Shown here one piece after another: positions 36,708 through 45,591 of a stretch of DNA of 64,000 bases; the first letter of the stretch is position 1, and every line of letters starts with the position of its first letter. The stretch is from CAYYMH01 sp964472785 (GTDB lineage: Bacteria > Zhuqueibacterota > Zhuqueibacteria > Thermofontimicrobiales > Thermofontimicrobiaceae): assembly GCA_964472785.1 (NCBI GenBank), contig CAYYMH010000002.1:124001-188000 (forward strand), in the 5' to 3' direction. A program made the position numbers and the translations under genes. Under the pieces are notes generated by a model. That model saw nothing but the letters and a program-made list of their open reading frames with translations. It searched no databases and was not told the DNA's origin.

Positions 36708-37751
36708 TTAATCGCTGTACTCTTTTTTCGTCTTTGTTAGTACCTTTTGATATTTATAAAGATCGGTAAGGATTTTTCCTGTTCCTAACACCACACACTT
36801 TAAAGGTTCCTCGTTGACAACAATCGGTAAATTCGTCTCCTGGCGAAGCCGCTCATCAAATCCCTTAATAAGTGAACCTCCTCCGCTTAAAATAATGCCT
36901 CGATCAAGAATGTCGGAAGACAACTCAGGCGGCGTTTGTTCCAGACAGAGTTTAACTGCTTCTACAATCGCACTGGTGGGCTCGGCTAATGCTTCCTGCA
37001 CTTCTTCCCCTGTAATTTCGACAGTTTTAGGGATGCCGTTGACAAGATCTCTGCCTTTTACTTTCAAAGATGCCTTTTCATGAAAAGGCGCAACCGACCC
37101 CAGATTTGTTTTGATTCTCTCTGCCGTGTTATCTCCAATTAACAAACTATATTTACGTTTAAAATATTGGACAATAGCATTGTTCATCTCATCGCCGGCG
37201 ATACGGATTGATTTGTGGGTAACGATTCCTGAAAGCGCGATGACTGCAATTTCAGTAGTCCCGCCCCCGATATCGATAATCATGCTGCCAACCGGCTCAT
37301 CAATCGGTAAGCCCATCCCGATTGCCGCAGCCATCGGCTCATCCACCAAGTAAACCTCTCGCGCGCCAACATGCTCAGCAGAATCTCGCACCGCCCGCTT
37401 CTCAACTTCGGTGATGCCGGAAGGGATTGCAATCGCAATTCGGGGTCGAACAAAGCGTGCCAACTTTGCTTTTTTCATAAAATATCGAATCATTTGTTCG
37501 GTAAGTTCGAAATCAGCAATCACTCCGCCCTGCAGCGGTCTTACTGTTACAATTTCACCGGGCGTCCGGCCGATCATCTCCTTCGCCTCTTTTCCGTAAG
37601 CAACAATTTCCTGATTTGATTTTCTCACCGCCACAATCGACGGCTCATCAACCACAATGCCTCTGCCCTTGATATAAACCAGCGTATTCGCCGTTCCCAA
37701 ATCGATTGCGATATCATTGGAAAATAAATTGCCCAATTTCGTCCTCGACAT
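36708..37751 (-). CDS. mreB: Rod-shape-determining protein MreB (bacterial actin)
   Basis: 347 residues. Actin-fold motifs: IDLGTANTLVYIKG (phosphate 1), DIGGGTTEIAVI (phosphate 2) and LSGGGSLIKGFDERL (adenosine). It polymerises under the inner membrane and directs side-wall synthesis. AGAGGAG before the ATG is a strong ribosome binding site. A 276-base AT-rich gap separates it from mreC; I see no terminator in it. Confidence 0.97.
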   Translation of the reverse strand: MSRTKLGNLFSNDIAIDLGTANTLVYIKGRGIVVDEPSIVAVRKSNQEIVAYGKEAKEMIGRTPGEIVTVRPLQGGVIADFELTEQMIRYFMKKAKLARFVRPRIAIAIPSGITEVEKRAVRDSAEHVGAREVYLVDEPMAAAIGMGLPIDEPVGSMIIDIGGGTTEIAVIALSGIVTHKSIRIAGDEMNNAIVQYFKRKYSLLIGDNTAERIKTNLGSVAPFHEKASLKVKGRDLVNGIPKTVEITGEEVQEALAEPTSAIVEAVKLCLEQTPPELSSDILDRGIILSGGGSLIKGFDERLRQETNLPIVVNEEPLKCVVLGTGKILTDLYKYQKVLTKTKKEYSD

Positions 37752-37789
37752 AAATACTCCTCTTCCAAACAGACCAGATTTTTAAAAAG

Positions 37790-39346
37790 TTAGTGCCTAA
37801 AATGTCGTATTCCGGTAAAAACCATCGCCACGTCATGCTCGTTAGCTGCCTGAATCACTTCCTCATCCCGAATCGATCCACCGGGTTGGATTATCGCTGT
37901 GGCTCCGGCTTCGACAGCAGCATCTACGCCATCACGAAACGGGAAGAAAGCATCAGACGCCACTACTGTCCCTTTTAAAGACAGACCGGCTCTTTTTGCT
38001 TTGTCCACAGCAAACATCGAAGAATCGACACGCGACATCTGACCGGCTCCAATTCCGACAGTTCGATCTTTGAGACAAAAAACAACAGCATTGGATTTTA
38101 CCCATTTGACCACCTTCCAGGCAAAGCGCATTGCTTCCACTTCCTCTTCGGTCGGTTTTCGCTGGGTAACAACCTTTAGCTTGTTTTCTTCAACATCCAA
38201 AGCATCCTCTTCCTGCAGCAGCACACCACCAGCGACTTTTTTATAACTAAGCTCGGAAAGATCAATTTGCTCGGTATCCAATTTCAATAATCTCAAATTC
38301 TTTTTCTTTGATAATAGTTTAAACGCTTTATCATTGAACTCAGGCGCAATAACCACTTCAATAAATATTTTCATGAGCTCTTCTGCTGTTGCCAGATCCA
38401 GTTTCCTGTTAAATCCGTAAATTCCACCAAACGCTGAAACCGAATCAGTTGCGAATGCTTTTGTAAATGCAGAATGCAAATCGTCTCCAACAGCCACGCC
38501 ACATGGATTACTGTGTTTCACAATGACAGAACACGGCTTCTCGAACATTTTTACCATCTTGACCACCGCATCCAGGTCCATGATATTATTAAATGACAAT
38601 TCTTTCCCATGCAACTGTTCCAACCCTGTCACGCCCGATTTTTTGTGACCGGTTTCACGGTAAAAAGCTGCCTGTTGATGGGGATTTTCTCCGTATCTCA
38701 GATTCTGTATCTTTTCCAAAGTGAGGGTTATATTTTCAGAAAACCTTGAAGCTTCATCTAACTTAGTTAAATATTCAGCAATTAATCCATCGTATTGAAA
38801 GGTTGTTCGAAAAGCCTGTAACGACAAATCTTTGAATGTATCATGGCTGAGAGTGACTGCGTTTTCAGACAATTCGCTAATAATGGGTTCATACTGTCCC
38901 GGAGATGTAATGACGGCGACGTCAACAAAGTTTTTCGCTGCTGCCCGAATCATGGTAGGACCGCCGATATCGATGTTCTCCAGCGCCTCATCCAGTGTCA
39001 CATTTGGTTTGGCAATTACTTCAGCGAACGGATACAGATTCACTACAACCATATCAATCAAGTTGATTCCGAGCGCGCTGAGTTGTCCCAGATGATCAGT
39101 ATTATTTCGCTTGGCTAAAATTGCGCCGTGAATTTTCGGATGTAATGTCTTGACCCGTCCGTCTAACATTTCTTTCTCGCCGGTTATCTCTGAAACTGGT
39201 GTCACCTTTACTCCTTCATCCTTCAGTAACTTTTCAGTTCCACCCGTGGAAATAATCTCGACATTCATCTCCGAAAGGGACCTGGCAAATTCAACGATTC
39301 CGTTTTTATCATATACGCTAATGAGCGCCCGTTTTATTTTTTTCAT
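37790..39346 (-). CDS. purH: Bifunctional AICAR transformylase/IMP cyclohydrolase
   Basis: 518 residues. The N-terminal MGS-like cyclohydrolase domain starts with RALISVYDKNGIVEFA and has STGGTEKLL. The C-terminal AICARFT domain holds LRYGENPHQQAAFY, KHSNPCGVA and GIGAGQMSRVDS. It catalyses the last two steps of IMP synthesis. It is 38 bases upstream of mreB. Length and motifs are normal. Confidence 0.97.
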   Translation of the reverse strand: MKKIKRALISVYDKNGIVEFARSLSEMNVEIISTGGTEKLLKDEGVKVTPVSEITGEKEMLDGRVKTLHPKIHGAILAKRNNTDHLGQLSALGINLIDMVVVNLYPFAEVIAKPNVTLDEALENIDIGGPTMIRAAAKNFVDVAVITSPGQYEPIISELSENAVTLSHDTFKDLSLQAFRTTFQYDGLIAEYLTKLDEASRFSENITLTLEKIQNLRYGENPHQQAAFYRETGHKKSGVTGLEQLHGKELSFNNIMDLDAVVKMVKMFEKPCSVIVKHSNPCGVAVGDDLHSAFTKAFATDSVSAFGGIYGFNRKLDLATAEELMKIFIEVVIAPEFNDKAFKLLSKKKNLRLLKLDTEQIDLSELSYKKVAGGVLLQEEDALDVEENKLKVVTQRKPTEEEVEAMRFAWKVVKWVKSNAVVFCLKDRTVGIGAGQMSRVDSSMFAVDKAKRAGLSLKGTVVASDAFFPFRDGVDAAVEAGATAIIQPGGSIRDEEVIQAANEHDVAMVFTGIRHFRH

Positions 39347-39435
39347 TTAACAATCTCGCCTTTCACTTTTGATTCACCTTCTCTTCTTTATATTATTACA
39401 AGTTAAATCTTCGTTTTTTGTGCAAAAGAATTTTT

Positions 39436-39479
39436 ACCACAAAGCCCGCAAAGGAGGCACAAAGAACTCAAAGAAAAAT
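39436..39479 (+). repeat. CACAAAG-type purine-rich intergenic repeat, copy 1
   Basis: The plus strand reads ACCACAAAG, then AAAGGAGGCACAAAG and AACTCAAAGAAAAA. This kind of ACCACAAAGgcACAAAG motif is a familiar dispersed intergenic repeat in many bacterial genomes. A second copy lies inverted at 39537-39584, so the pair forms a long imperfect palindrome. Confidence 0.55.
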
Positions 39480-39522
39480 AAAAAATATGATACGAAATAA
39501 ATAGTGGATAATACAATTTAAA

Positions 39523-40236
39523 TTAATAGAAATTAATTTTTTTCTTGGTGAACTTTGTGAATTTTTTATGTCCTTGGTGGTTAAATTTTTTTTGCAGCTT
39601 CGCCGCGCTGGGAATAAAACATTCTAATGGTATATCGAGGACCGGATACTTTTTTATATTCTTATCATTGAAATGCCACCATTCGGATTTGATGGACTTA
39701 AAGCCAAAGCGATACATCGCGTTTTGAAGAAGCATTCGATTTTTTAACGCAGCAGCGCTAACTTCAGCATAATCGCTCCCTGCCTTGTCAGAAAAATCAT
39801 CAAAACCAGTCGGCATTTCCAATTCATTGCCCTTGGCATCAACTAATGTTACATCAACTGCAGCTCCCCGATTATGGTTTGATCCTGTTTTGGGATTCGC
39901 CACATAATTTGAATTCGGTAGGATGTCCCACATTCTTTTCTGTACAGATAACAGGCGATAGCCGTCCCAAATTTTCAATCCAAGCCTCTGTTTCTTTAAA
40001 TACTGATGGACTTTTATCAATCTTTCTGCCACCTCTTTTCTTAGCAGGCAGATATTTGCTGAATAAAGTGTATCTCCCAAAAAGTTGTCAGCGGTCGCAT
40101 ATTTCAAATCTACGATGATGGTCGAATCTATTTTTGTAATATCGACAAGATCAAGCTGCTGCTGACAAATCAATATTCCTGGCAGGAAAAAAAATATGAT
40201 GGGAATTATTTTATACTTCAATATGCTTATTTGCAT
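39523..40236 (-). CDS. Secreted D-alanyl-D-alanine dipeptidase (VanX/DdpX-like, M15D)
   Basis: 237 residues with a signal peptide (about 1-24). Zinc and catalytic motifs of M15D: WDGYRLLSVQKRMW, SNHNRGAAVDVTL (first His and Asp) and SEWWHFND (catalytic Glu and third ligand His). It cleaves D-Ala-D-Ala dipeptide in the periplasm, for wall turnover or recycling. The C-terminal tail of about 25 residues (NHQGHKKFTKFTKKK) is low-complexity and is encoded by a CACAAAG-type repeat that has run into the gene. Confidence 0.9.
   Translation of the reverse strand: MQISILKYKIIPIIFFFLPGILICQQQLDLVDITKIDSTIIVDLKYATADNFLGDTLYSANICLLRKEVAERLIKVHQYLKKQRLGLKIWDGYRLLSVQKRMWDILPNSNYVANPKTGSNHNRGAAVDVTLVDAKGNELEMPTGFDDFSDKAGSDYAEVSAAALKNRMLLQNAMYRFGFKSIKSEWWHFNDKNIKKYPVLDIPLECFIPSAAKLQKKFNHQGHKKFTKFTKKKINFY
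39537..39584 (-). repeat. CACAAAG-type repeat, inverted copy 2, inside the 3' end of the VanX-like gene
   Basis: The minus strand reads TTAACCACCAAGGACAT, then TTCACAAAGTTCACCAAGAA, the same style as copy 1 but in the opposite orientation. It encodes the basic tail of the dipeptidase. Confidence 0.55.
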
Positions 40237-40316
40237 GTTTATTACTTTTCACTTTAAATGACTGGGTATTTTACGGTTTAACAAAATAATACCGTCTCTA
40301 AAATCAACCCCCTTCT

Positions 40317-40946
40317 TCAAGCTGATTCAATTTTAACTCGTCTCCCCTCGATTTTGATTTTTCCCTCTGCAAATAGTTTTATTGCCTGAGAATAAATTTG
40401 ATGTTCAACTTTTAATACCCGCTGAGCTAACGAATCAGGAGTATCGTCGTCATGAACCGGCACACATTGCTGCAAAACCGGAGGGCCTGTATCATATTCC
40501 TCGTCCACCAAATGGACAGTGACTCCGGACACCTTGCAGCCATAATTGAGTACCGCTTCATGGACATGGTGTCCGTACATTCCTTTTCCTCCAAATGAAG
40601 GCAATAATGCCGGATGAACATTTAAAATCCGGTGTTTAAATTTTCGGAGGATTTTTGAGCCAATCATTTTCAAATAACCCGCGAGAACAACGAAATTAAC
40701 GCCGTATTCCTCCATTACTCTTAATATTTCACCATCAAAATCATTTTGATCAGGAAATCTTTTCTGTGATACAAAAACAGCGCCAATATCATTAGAACGC
40801 GCGACATCCAACGCGCCCGCATGTTGTTTGTTTGAGATAACAACTTCAATAGAAGCCTCCAGTGAACCATGTTGAATATTCTTTAGAATTGCCTCAAAAT
40901 TTGATCCCCGGCCTGAGGCTAAGACAGCAATGCGAAGTTTTTCCAT
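40317..40946 (-). CDS. purN: Phosphoribosylglycinamide formyltransferase
   Basis: 209 residues. RIAVLASGRGSNFEAIL binds the substrate phosphate; LAGYLKMIG, the catalytic region RILNVHPALLPSFGGKGMYG and SGVTVHLVDEEYDTGP are standard. It transfers formyl from 10-formyl-THF to GAR in purine synthesis. GGGGTGAGAT is a good ribosome binding site. It is 14 bases after the LD-carboxypeptidase gene. Confidence 0.96.
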   Translation of the reverse strand: MEKLRIAVLASGRGSNFEAILKNIQHGSLEASIEVVISNKQHAGALDVARSNDIGAVFVSQKRFPDQNDFDGEILRVMEEYGVNFVVLAGYLKMIGSKILRKFKHRILNVHPALLPSFGGKGMYGHHVHEAVLNYGCKVSGVTVHLVDEEYDTGPPVLQQCVPVHDDDTPDSLAQRVLKVEHQIYSQAIKLFAEGKIKIEGRRVKIESA

Positions 40947-40960
40947 ATCTCACCCCAAAT

Positions 40961-41923
40961 TTATTTAACATTTTCAATGACAGCGCTTTCTGTTAAAGTG
41001 AGCACTTCCCCGGCTTCTGTGTCAATTTTGGCCATGACGCCTGTAGGAATAGTGTGTTTTACCGGAATGTGTCCGTAAGCGAAATTTGAAACGATCGGTA
41101 TATCCAGACGACTAAAATAATCATCAAATATAGCACTTAATTCCAAACCCGGCTTTTCCGGATCATGTGGTTTGCAGTCCACAAATTGCCCGATGACAAG
41201 CCCGGATATTTTATTCAAAATTCCTGCCATTCTCAACTGAGCTAAATACCGATCAATTCGGTACGGCTCTTCCTCAATGTCTTCAATGAACAAAATCGCG
41301 CCGCTAAAATCCGGGCAATACGGCGTTCCGAGTACCACATTGATCAAAGATAAACATCCTCCCAACAATCTCCCCTCTGCTTGCCCCTGCTTATAAATTT
41401 GGATCGGCATTTCAGAAGGGTTGTCCAACCTTGCAGAAGAATTTTCTGCCGTCACCCTGTCCCAAAAACTTTTCTCTGTAAATGGATCAATTCCCTTTCC
41501 CATTTCTACAGCGAGCATAGGACCCGAGAATGTGACCAAACCAGTTTTAGCAAAAATCGCCAGGTTCAGTACGGTAATATCGCTGTAACCGACAAATACT
41601 TTCGGATTTTTTTGAATCAAATCAAGATCAATCGCCTCCACTATCCTCGGCGATCCGTAACCACCTCTGGAGCAAATCACCGCATCAATCTGGCTATCTT
41701 TGAACATTAAATTAAAATCATCAGCCCTTTCAGTGTCTGTGCCGGCAAGATAGCCATAGTTATCAAGCACATGTTTACTCTCAACAACCTGGTAGCCGCC
41801 TTCCTTCAAGTAACGCATTCCGTTTTTATATTTTTCATCATCCGTTGGTCTGCTCGCAGGCGAAATAACGCCGATTGTTGACCCATGAGAAATGGCTTTT
41901 GCTTTGATCACTTTTTTATTCAT
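40961..41923 (-). CDS. LD-carboxypeptidase (peptidase S66)
   Basis: 320 residues from the ATG at 41923, preceded by AGGGGA; an ATG at 41950 would add nine residues and is possible. S66 motifs: STIGVISPASRPTDDE, CSRGGYGSPRI, VGYSDITVLNLAI with the nucleophile serine, ILFIEDIEEEPYRIDR with the glutamate, and GHIPVKHTIPTG with the histidine. It removes the terminal D-Ala of murein tetrapeptides in the cytoplasm for recycling, matching the VanX-like neighbour. Confidence 0.9.
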   Translation of the reverse strand: MNKKVIKAKAISHGSTIGVISPASRPTDDEKYKNGMRYLKEGGYQVVESKHVLDNYGYLAGTDTERADDFNLMFKDSQIDAVICSRGGYGSPRIVEAIDLDLIQKNPKVFVGYSDITVLNLAIFAKTGLVTFSGPMLAVEMGKGIDPFTEKSFWDRVTAENSSARLDNPSEMPIQIYKQGQAEGRLLGGCLSLINVVLGTPYCPDFSGAILFIEDIEEEPYRIDRYLAQLRMAGILNKISGLVIGQFVDCKPHDPEKPGLELSAIFDDYFSRLDIPIVSNFAYGHIPVKHTIPTGVMAKIDTEAGEVLTLTESAVIENVK

Positions 41924-41997
41924 AAAAAAATCATCCCCTGTCTTTATCATAGTCCCCGTAGCATTGTATTTGCTGATCTTTGTTTAAAAATTACGCT

Positions 41998-43293
41998 CTA
42001 TTTTATCAAATTACGCCAGTCTTGCCAGGATCGTGTTAAAAGGCGATAATCCCCAAAGCCGGTTTCGTCCATAAAAATAAAATGCCGGTTAATCGTGTAG
42101 TAATACCAAACCTCATACGGCTTTGTACCGCTTTCAAAAGGATGCCTTTCAATATCAGAAGGTGGCCCAAAAATAATAAAAATCATCCCTCTGTCTGTTT
42201 TCCAGCCATCTCGAAAACCGCCAAAGTTGGCGTTCGCATAAGCCACTCGATTAAAATATTCTTCCATCCGCTCATTAGCCGGAGTTCCCGGACTCGGATC
42301 GCGTTTCTTCCAGAATTTTTTAAATTCATCCAACCTTTCATCCTGCTCTGCATTTTTCAATTTATTCCACTCATCTTTATCTGAAATATATTTCACTTGA
42401 TCAATCGCCAAATCGATATCCTCAACCGAAGACGGCATGCCTGCCCAGCTTATATGGAGCTTTTTTATTGTTTTGAATCTATTCAATTTTTGTGTAACGT
42501 CCAAATACAATGTATATTGACCCTGATTTAATTTTGCTCGTGGCATCGGAAAATACTCCAGAGTTCGGAACCCATCTCGTTTCCGTTTATAGCTATTTTC
42601 ATAAATTTTTTCCTTTTCAGAATCAACAATATTGACATTAACATCAAAAACCTGTTCCGTTTCGATCTTACTGTAAATCTCGAAATAGGCATACAATTCT
42701 TTGGAAAGATCAACAATGTAGTTGCCAATTTCCGGCACAAACGATTTAACGCCTAATGAGTCCACCTTTAAATCCCGAACAAAGGTGACCTCACTCACTG
42801 ATAAATCCGTCTTTTCAAAATCAAACAATTCAATTTTCTGCTTAATCGAATTCGTGTTATTCGAATTCAAATCTGTAAAACCGATTGAGATTTCATACGC
42901 TGCCGGTTTTAGGTCAAATTGCTCATAGGTTGTGCTGAATAATTGACGAGAATTTGTTTCCTGGAAATTATAAACTTTAACTTCTTCCTCCCACGCATCT
43001 CCGTCGACTTGAAAATTATCCTTATCATTGACAACCACCGTTATTTCATATTTAGCTCGAAACAGGCTATCTTCCTTTATAAACGAGAGTTCATCATACC
43101 GTATTTTAATGTATAAATTACAGCGGCTCAGATCAGGTTCCGGCGCGTTCAGGAATACCAGGTCGTAATGGAGAAAGGGAGCATCATCTTGAGACCCAAA
43201 TAAAACTCCCTCTCCCAATATCATCGTATTTATAAATAGAAAAATTATCACAATCATGATTAAATATTGGGGAAGCTGATTATTTTTCTTCAT
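41998..43293 (-). CDS. GWxTD-domain secreted protein
   Basis: 431 residues with a signal peptide (about 10-28). The N-terminal and middle parts are beta-rich. The C-terminal domain contains GFRDGWKTDRGMIFIIFGPP, the GWxTD signature, then RHPFESGTKPYEVWYY and FIFMDETGFGDYRL. These proteins occur mainly in FCB-group bacteria and their function is not established. The start has a textbook ribosome binding site (TAGGAGGTAAAG). It follows rimO by 52 bases. Confidence 0.85.
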   Translation of the reverse strand: MKKNNQLPQYLIMIVIIFLFINTMILGEGVLFGSQDDAPFLHYDLVFLNAPEPDLSRCNLYIKIRYDELSFIKEDSLFRAKYEITVVVNDKDNFQVDGDAWEEEVKVYNFQETNSRQLFSTTYEQFDLKPAAYEISIGFTDLNSNNTNSIKQKIELFDFEKTDLSVSEVTFVRDLKVDSLGVKSFVPEIGNYIVDLSKELYAYFEIYSKIETEQVFDVNVNIVDSEKEKIYENSYKRKRDGFRTLEYFPMPRAKLNQGQYTLYLDVTQKLNRFKTIKKLHISWAGMPSSVEDIDLAIDQVKYISDKDEWNKLKNAEQDERLDEFKKFWKKRDPSPGTPANERMEEYFNRVAYANANFGGFRDGWKTDRGMIFIIFGPPSDIERHPFESGTKPYEVWYYYTINRHFIFMDETGFGDYRLLTRSWQDWRNLIK

Positions 43294-43345
43294 CTTTACC
43301 TCCTACCCTCAAATAAAATTTGGGTAATTAATTCAAAAAATTTGT

Positions 43346-44632
43346 TTATTTCGCTTTCCCCCACAAATCGTATGCTTCTCCGCGATCTATGGTGACATTA
43401 TAAAATCTGCCAATAACTACCGCATCTTCAACATGAACCGTATTATCAATCAAAGGACTGTCCCATTGAGTTCTGCCCATAAAAGATTGGCGATTATTAT
43501 TGGATTCATCGATAATAACTTTTATTTTTTTTCCGACTAATTTTTTATTCCTTTCCAGTGAAATATCATGTTGTAAGCTCATCAACTCATCCAATCGCTC
43601 TTCTTTCAGTCGCTCATCGATTTGATCCGAAAGTTCTGCCGCCTTTGTCCCTGGCTCCGGTATAAATTTAAACACGCCCAGGCGATCAAATTTGACATCC
43701 GAAACAAAATCTTTTAACATTTGGAAATCATCTTCACTTTCACCCGGATAACCAACCATTAATGTAGTACGGATAGCGAGGTCCGGAATCTGGAATCTCA
43801 TTTTTTCAATCAGATTTCTAATCTTTTTTGCTACGATTTGACGCCCCATCGCCCTCAACACGTTATCGGAAATGTGCTGAACAGGAACATCTATATAACG
43901 ACACAACTTTTTCTCTGTTTTAAACAGCTCAAGCAAATCATCAGTCACATGAGCCGGATGAGCGTATAAAATTCTGATCCATTCCAACTTTTTGATTTTT
44001 GCAAGGGCTTGTATCAACAAAGAAAGATTCGTTTTTGTTCTCAAATCCCTGCCATAGCTCGTCGTATCCTGAGCCACTAAAATCAGCTCTTTTACTCCGT
44101 TATCAACCAACTCGGTCGCTTCATCAAGCAGTTCATTCAAGGGTTTGCTACGCTGTCTTCCTTTGATTTGAGGAATGGTGCAAAAATGACAGCGGTTATC
44201 GCATCCATCGGATATTTTTAAATAGGCGTAGTGCCTGCTCGTTTCTAATAGACGTTTTTGTTTCTTATTTGTTGTCTTTCGCCCTAAATCATTTGCTAAA
44301 ATTCGACCGATTTCATTGAAATCATAGTTGGGAAAAAACCGATCCACTTCAGGAATCTCCGCCTCCAAAGCTTTCAAATAACGCTGCGGTAAGCAACCGA
44401 CAACATAAATATGCTTCACCAACCCCTCATTTTTTAAACTTACCGCATCTAAAATTGTATCAACGGCCTCTTCCCGGGCAGGAAGAATAAAGGAACACGT
44501 ATTAATAATAACGACATCAGCGTTTTTAGGTTTATCTGTAAAACGAAAATTCGATCCGGTTAGCCAGGCTCTTAGATATTCCGAATCGACAATATTTTTC
44601 GGGCATCCCAGTGTTATCGTGCAAATGTTCAT
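43346..44632 (-). CDS. rimO: Ribosomal protein S12 methylthiotransferase RimO
   Basis: 428 residues. The N-terminal UPF0004 domain has three cysteines (TLGCPKN, NTCSF, VVGCLPQRY) for one 4Fe-4S cluster. The radical-SAM motif CDNRCHFCTIP binds the second, and a TRAM domain is C-terminal. It adds a methylthio group to aspartate of ribosomal protein S12 near position 88. The start overlaps the ftsY stop by four bases (ATGA). Confidence 0.95.
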   Translation of the reverse strand: MNICTITLGCPKNIVDSEYLRAWLTGSNFRFTDKPKNADVVIINTCSFILPAREEAVDTILDAVSLKNEGLVKHIYVVGCLPQRYLKALEAEIPEVDRFFPNYDFNEIGRILANDLGRKTTNKKQKRLLETSRHYAYLKISDGCDNRCHFCTIPQIKGRQRSKPLNELLDEATELVDNGVKELILVAQDTTSYGRDLRTKTNLSLLIQALAKIKKLEWIRILYAHPAHVTDDLLELFKTEKKLCRYIDVPVQHISDNVLRAMGRQIVAKKIRNLIEKMRFQIPDLAIRTTLMVGYPGESEDDFQMLKDFVSDVKFDRLGVFKFIPEPGTKAAELSDQIDERLKEERLDELMSLQHDISLERNKKLVGKKIKVIIDESNNNRQSFMGRTQWDSPLIDNTVHVEDAVVIGRFYNVTIDRGEAYDLWGKAK

Positions 44633-45558
44633 TGAAATAGCGCCTCAACAAATTCCTGTGCGTCAAATGGCTCCAAATCCTCAATTTTTTCACCCACACC
44701 AATAAACTTCACAGGCAGGCCCAGCTCTTTGCTTATCGAAAGAACAATTCCTCCTTTTGCTGTGCCGTCTAATTTGGTTAAAATGATACCGGATACACCA
44801 ATCGATTGTGTAAACTGTTTTGCCTGACTTAAACCGTTCTGACCCGTTGTTGCATCCAACACTAACAATGTTTCATGAGGCGCTTCCGGCAATATTTTAC
44901 TCATCACCCGTTTCATTTTTTTCAATTCTTCCATCAGGTTCTTTTTCGTGTGCAATCTGCCGGCAGTGTCAACAATTAACACGTCAATACCTCTGCTTTT
45001 TGCCGCATTCAAAGAATCAAAAGCTAACGAAGCCGGATCTGCACCCGGCTGACTTTTGATCAGCTCGGCATTTGCGCGTTTCGCCCATATTTCCAATTGT
45101 TCCGCTGCTGCAGCCCGGAACGTATCTGCTGCAGCTAATAATACTTTTTTATTTTTTTCTTTGAATTGAGCTGCTAATTTTCCAATTGTTGTTGTTTTTC
45201 CGGTTCCGTTTACGCCGATCACCATGATGATATACGGGGTTTGTTTCGGATTAAAATAATCTTCCGTATCAATTTTAGATGTGGTTGTTATTTCCGTATC
45301 CAACGCTTTTAGCATTGCGCTTTTTAAAAATCGTGTGATATTTTCCGGCTTTTTTATCTCCAATTCGGTTACTTTTTCACGCACATCTTCGATTAGTTGA
45401 ATCGAGAGGTCAACGCCAATATCACCACTGATTAATATCTCCTCCAATTCATCAAATAAATCCTCATTAACATCATCGTGCGAGCTAATCGAATCATTTA
45501 TTTTACCGATAATTCCGGTTCTTGTCTTTGATAACTTTTTTTTCAGTTTTTCAATCAT
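44629..45558 (-). CDS. ftsY: Signal recognition particle receptor FtsY
   Basis: 309 residues: N domain plus GTPase domain, without a long acidic A domain. G motifs: GVNGTGKTTTIGKLA, DTFRAAAAEQLEIW, DTAGRLHTK and TKLDGTAKGG, ending with GVGEKIEDLEPFDA. It docks SRP-ribosome complexes to the Sec translocon at the inner membrane. Confidence 0.97.
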   Translation of the reverse strand: MIEKLKKKLSKTRTGIIGKINDSISSHDDVNEDLFDELEEILISGDIGVDLSIQLIEDVREKVTELEIKKPENITRFLKSAMLKALDTEITTTSKIDTEDYFNPKQTPYIIMVIGVNGTGKTTTIGKLAAQFKEKNKKVLLAAADTFRAAAAEQLEIWAKRANAELIKSQPGADPASLAFDSLNAAKSRGIDVLIVDTAGRLHTKKNLMEELKKMKRVMSKILPEAPHETLLVLDATTGQNGLSQAKQFTQSIGVSGIILTKLDGTAKGGIVLSISKELGLPVKFIGVGEKIEDLEPFDAQEFVEALFQ

Positions 45559-45591
45559 TCTTTCGCCATTTCAGTAATGTAGCAATTTCCT

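Noticed and set aside
40261..40296. Inverted repeat with GGTATT/AATACC after purN
   Set aside because: The pairing is interrupted and there is no T-run, so I do not call a terminator.
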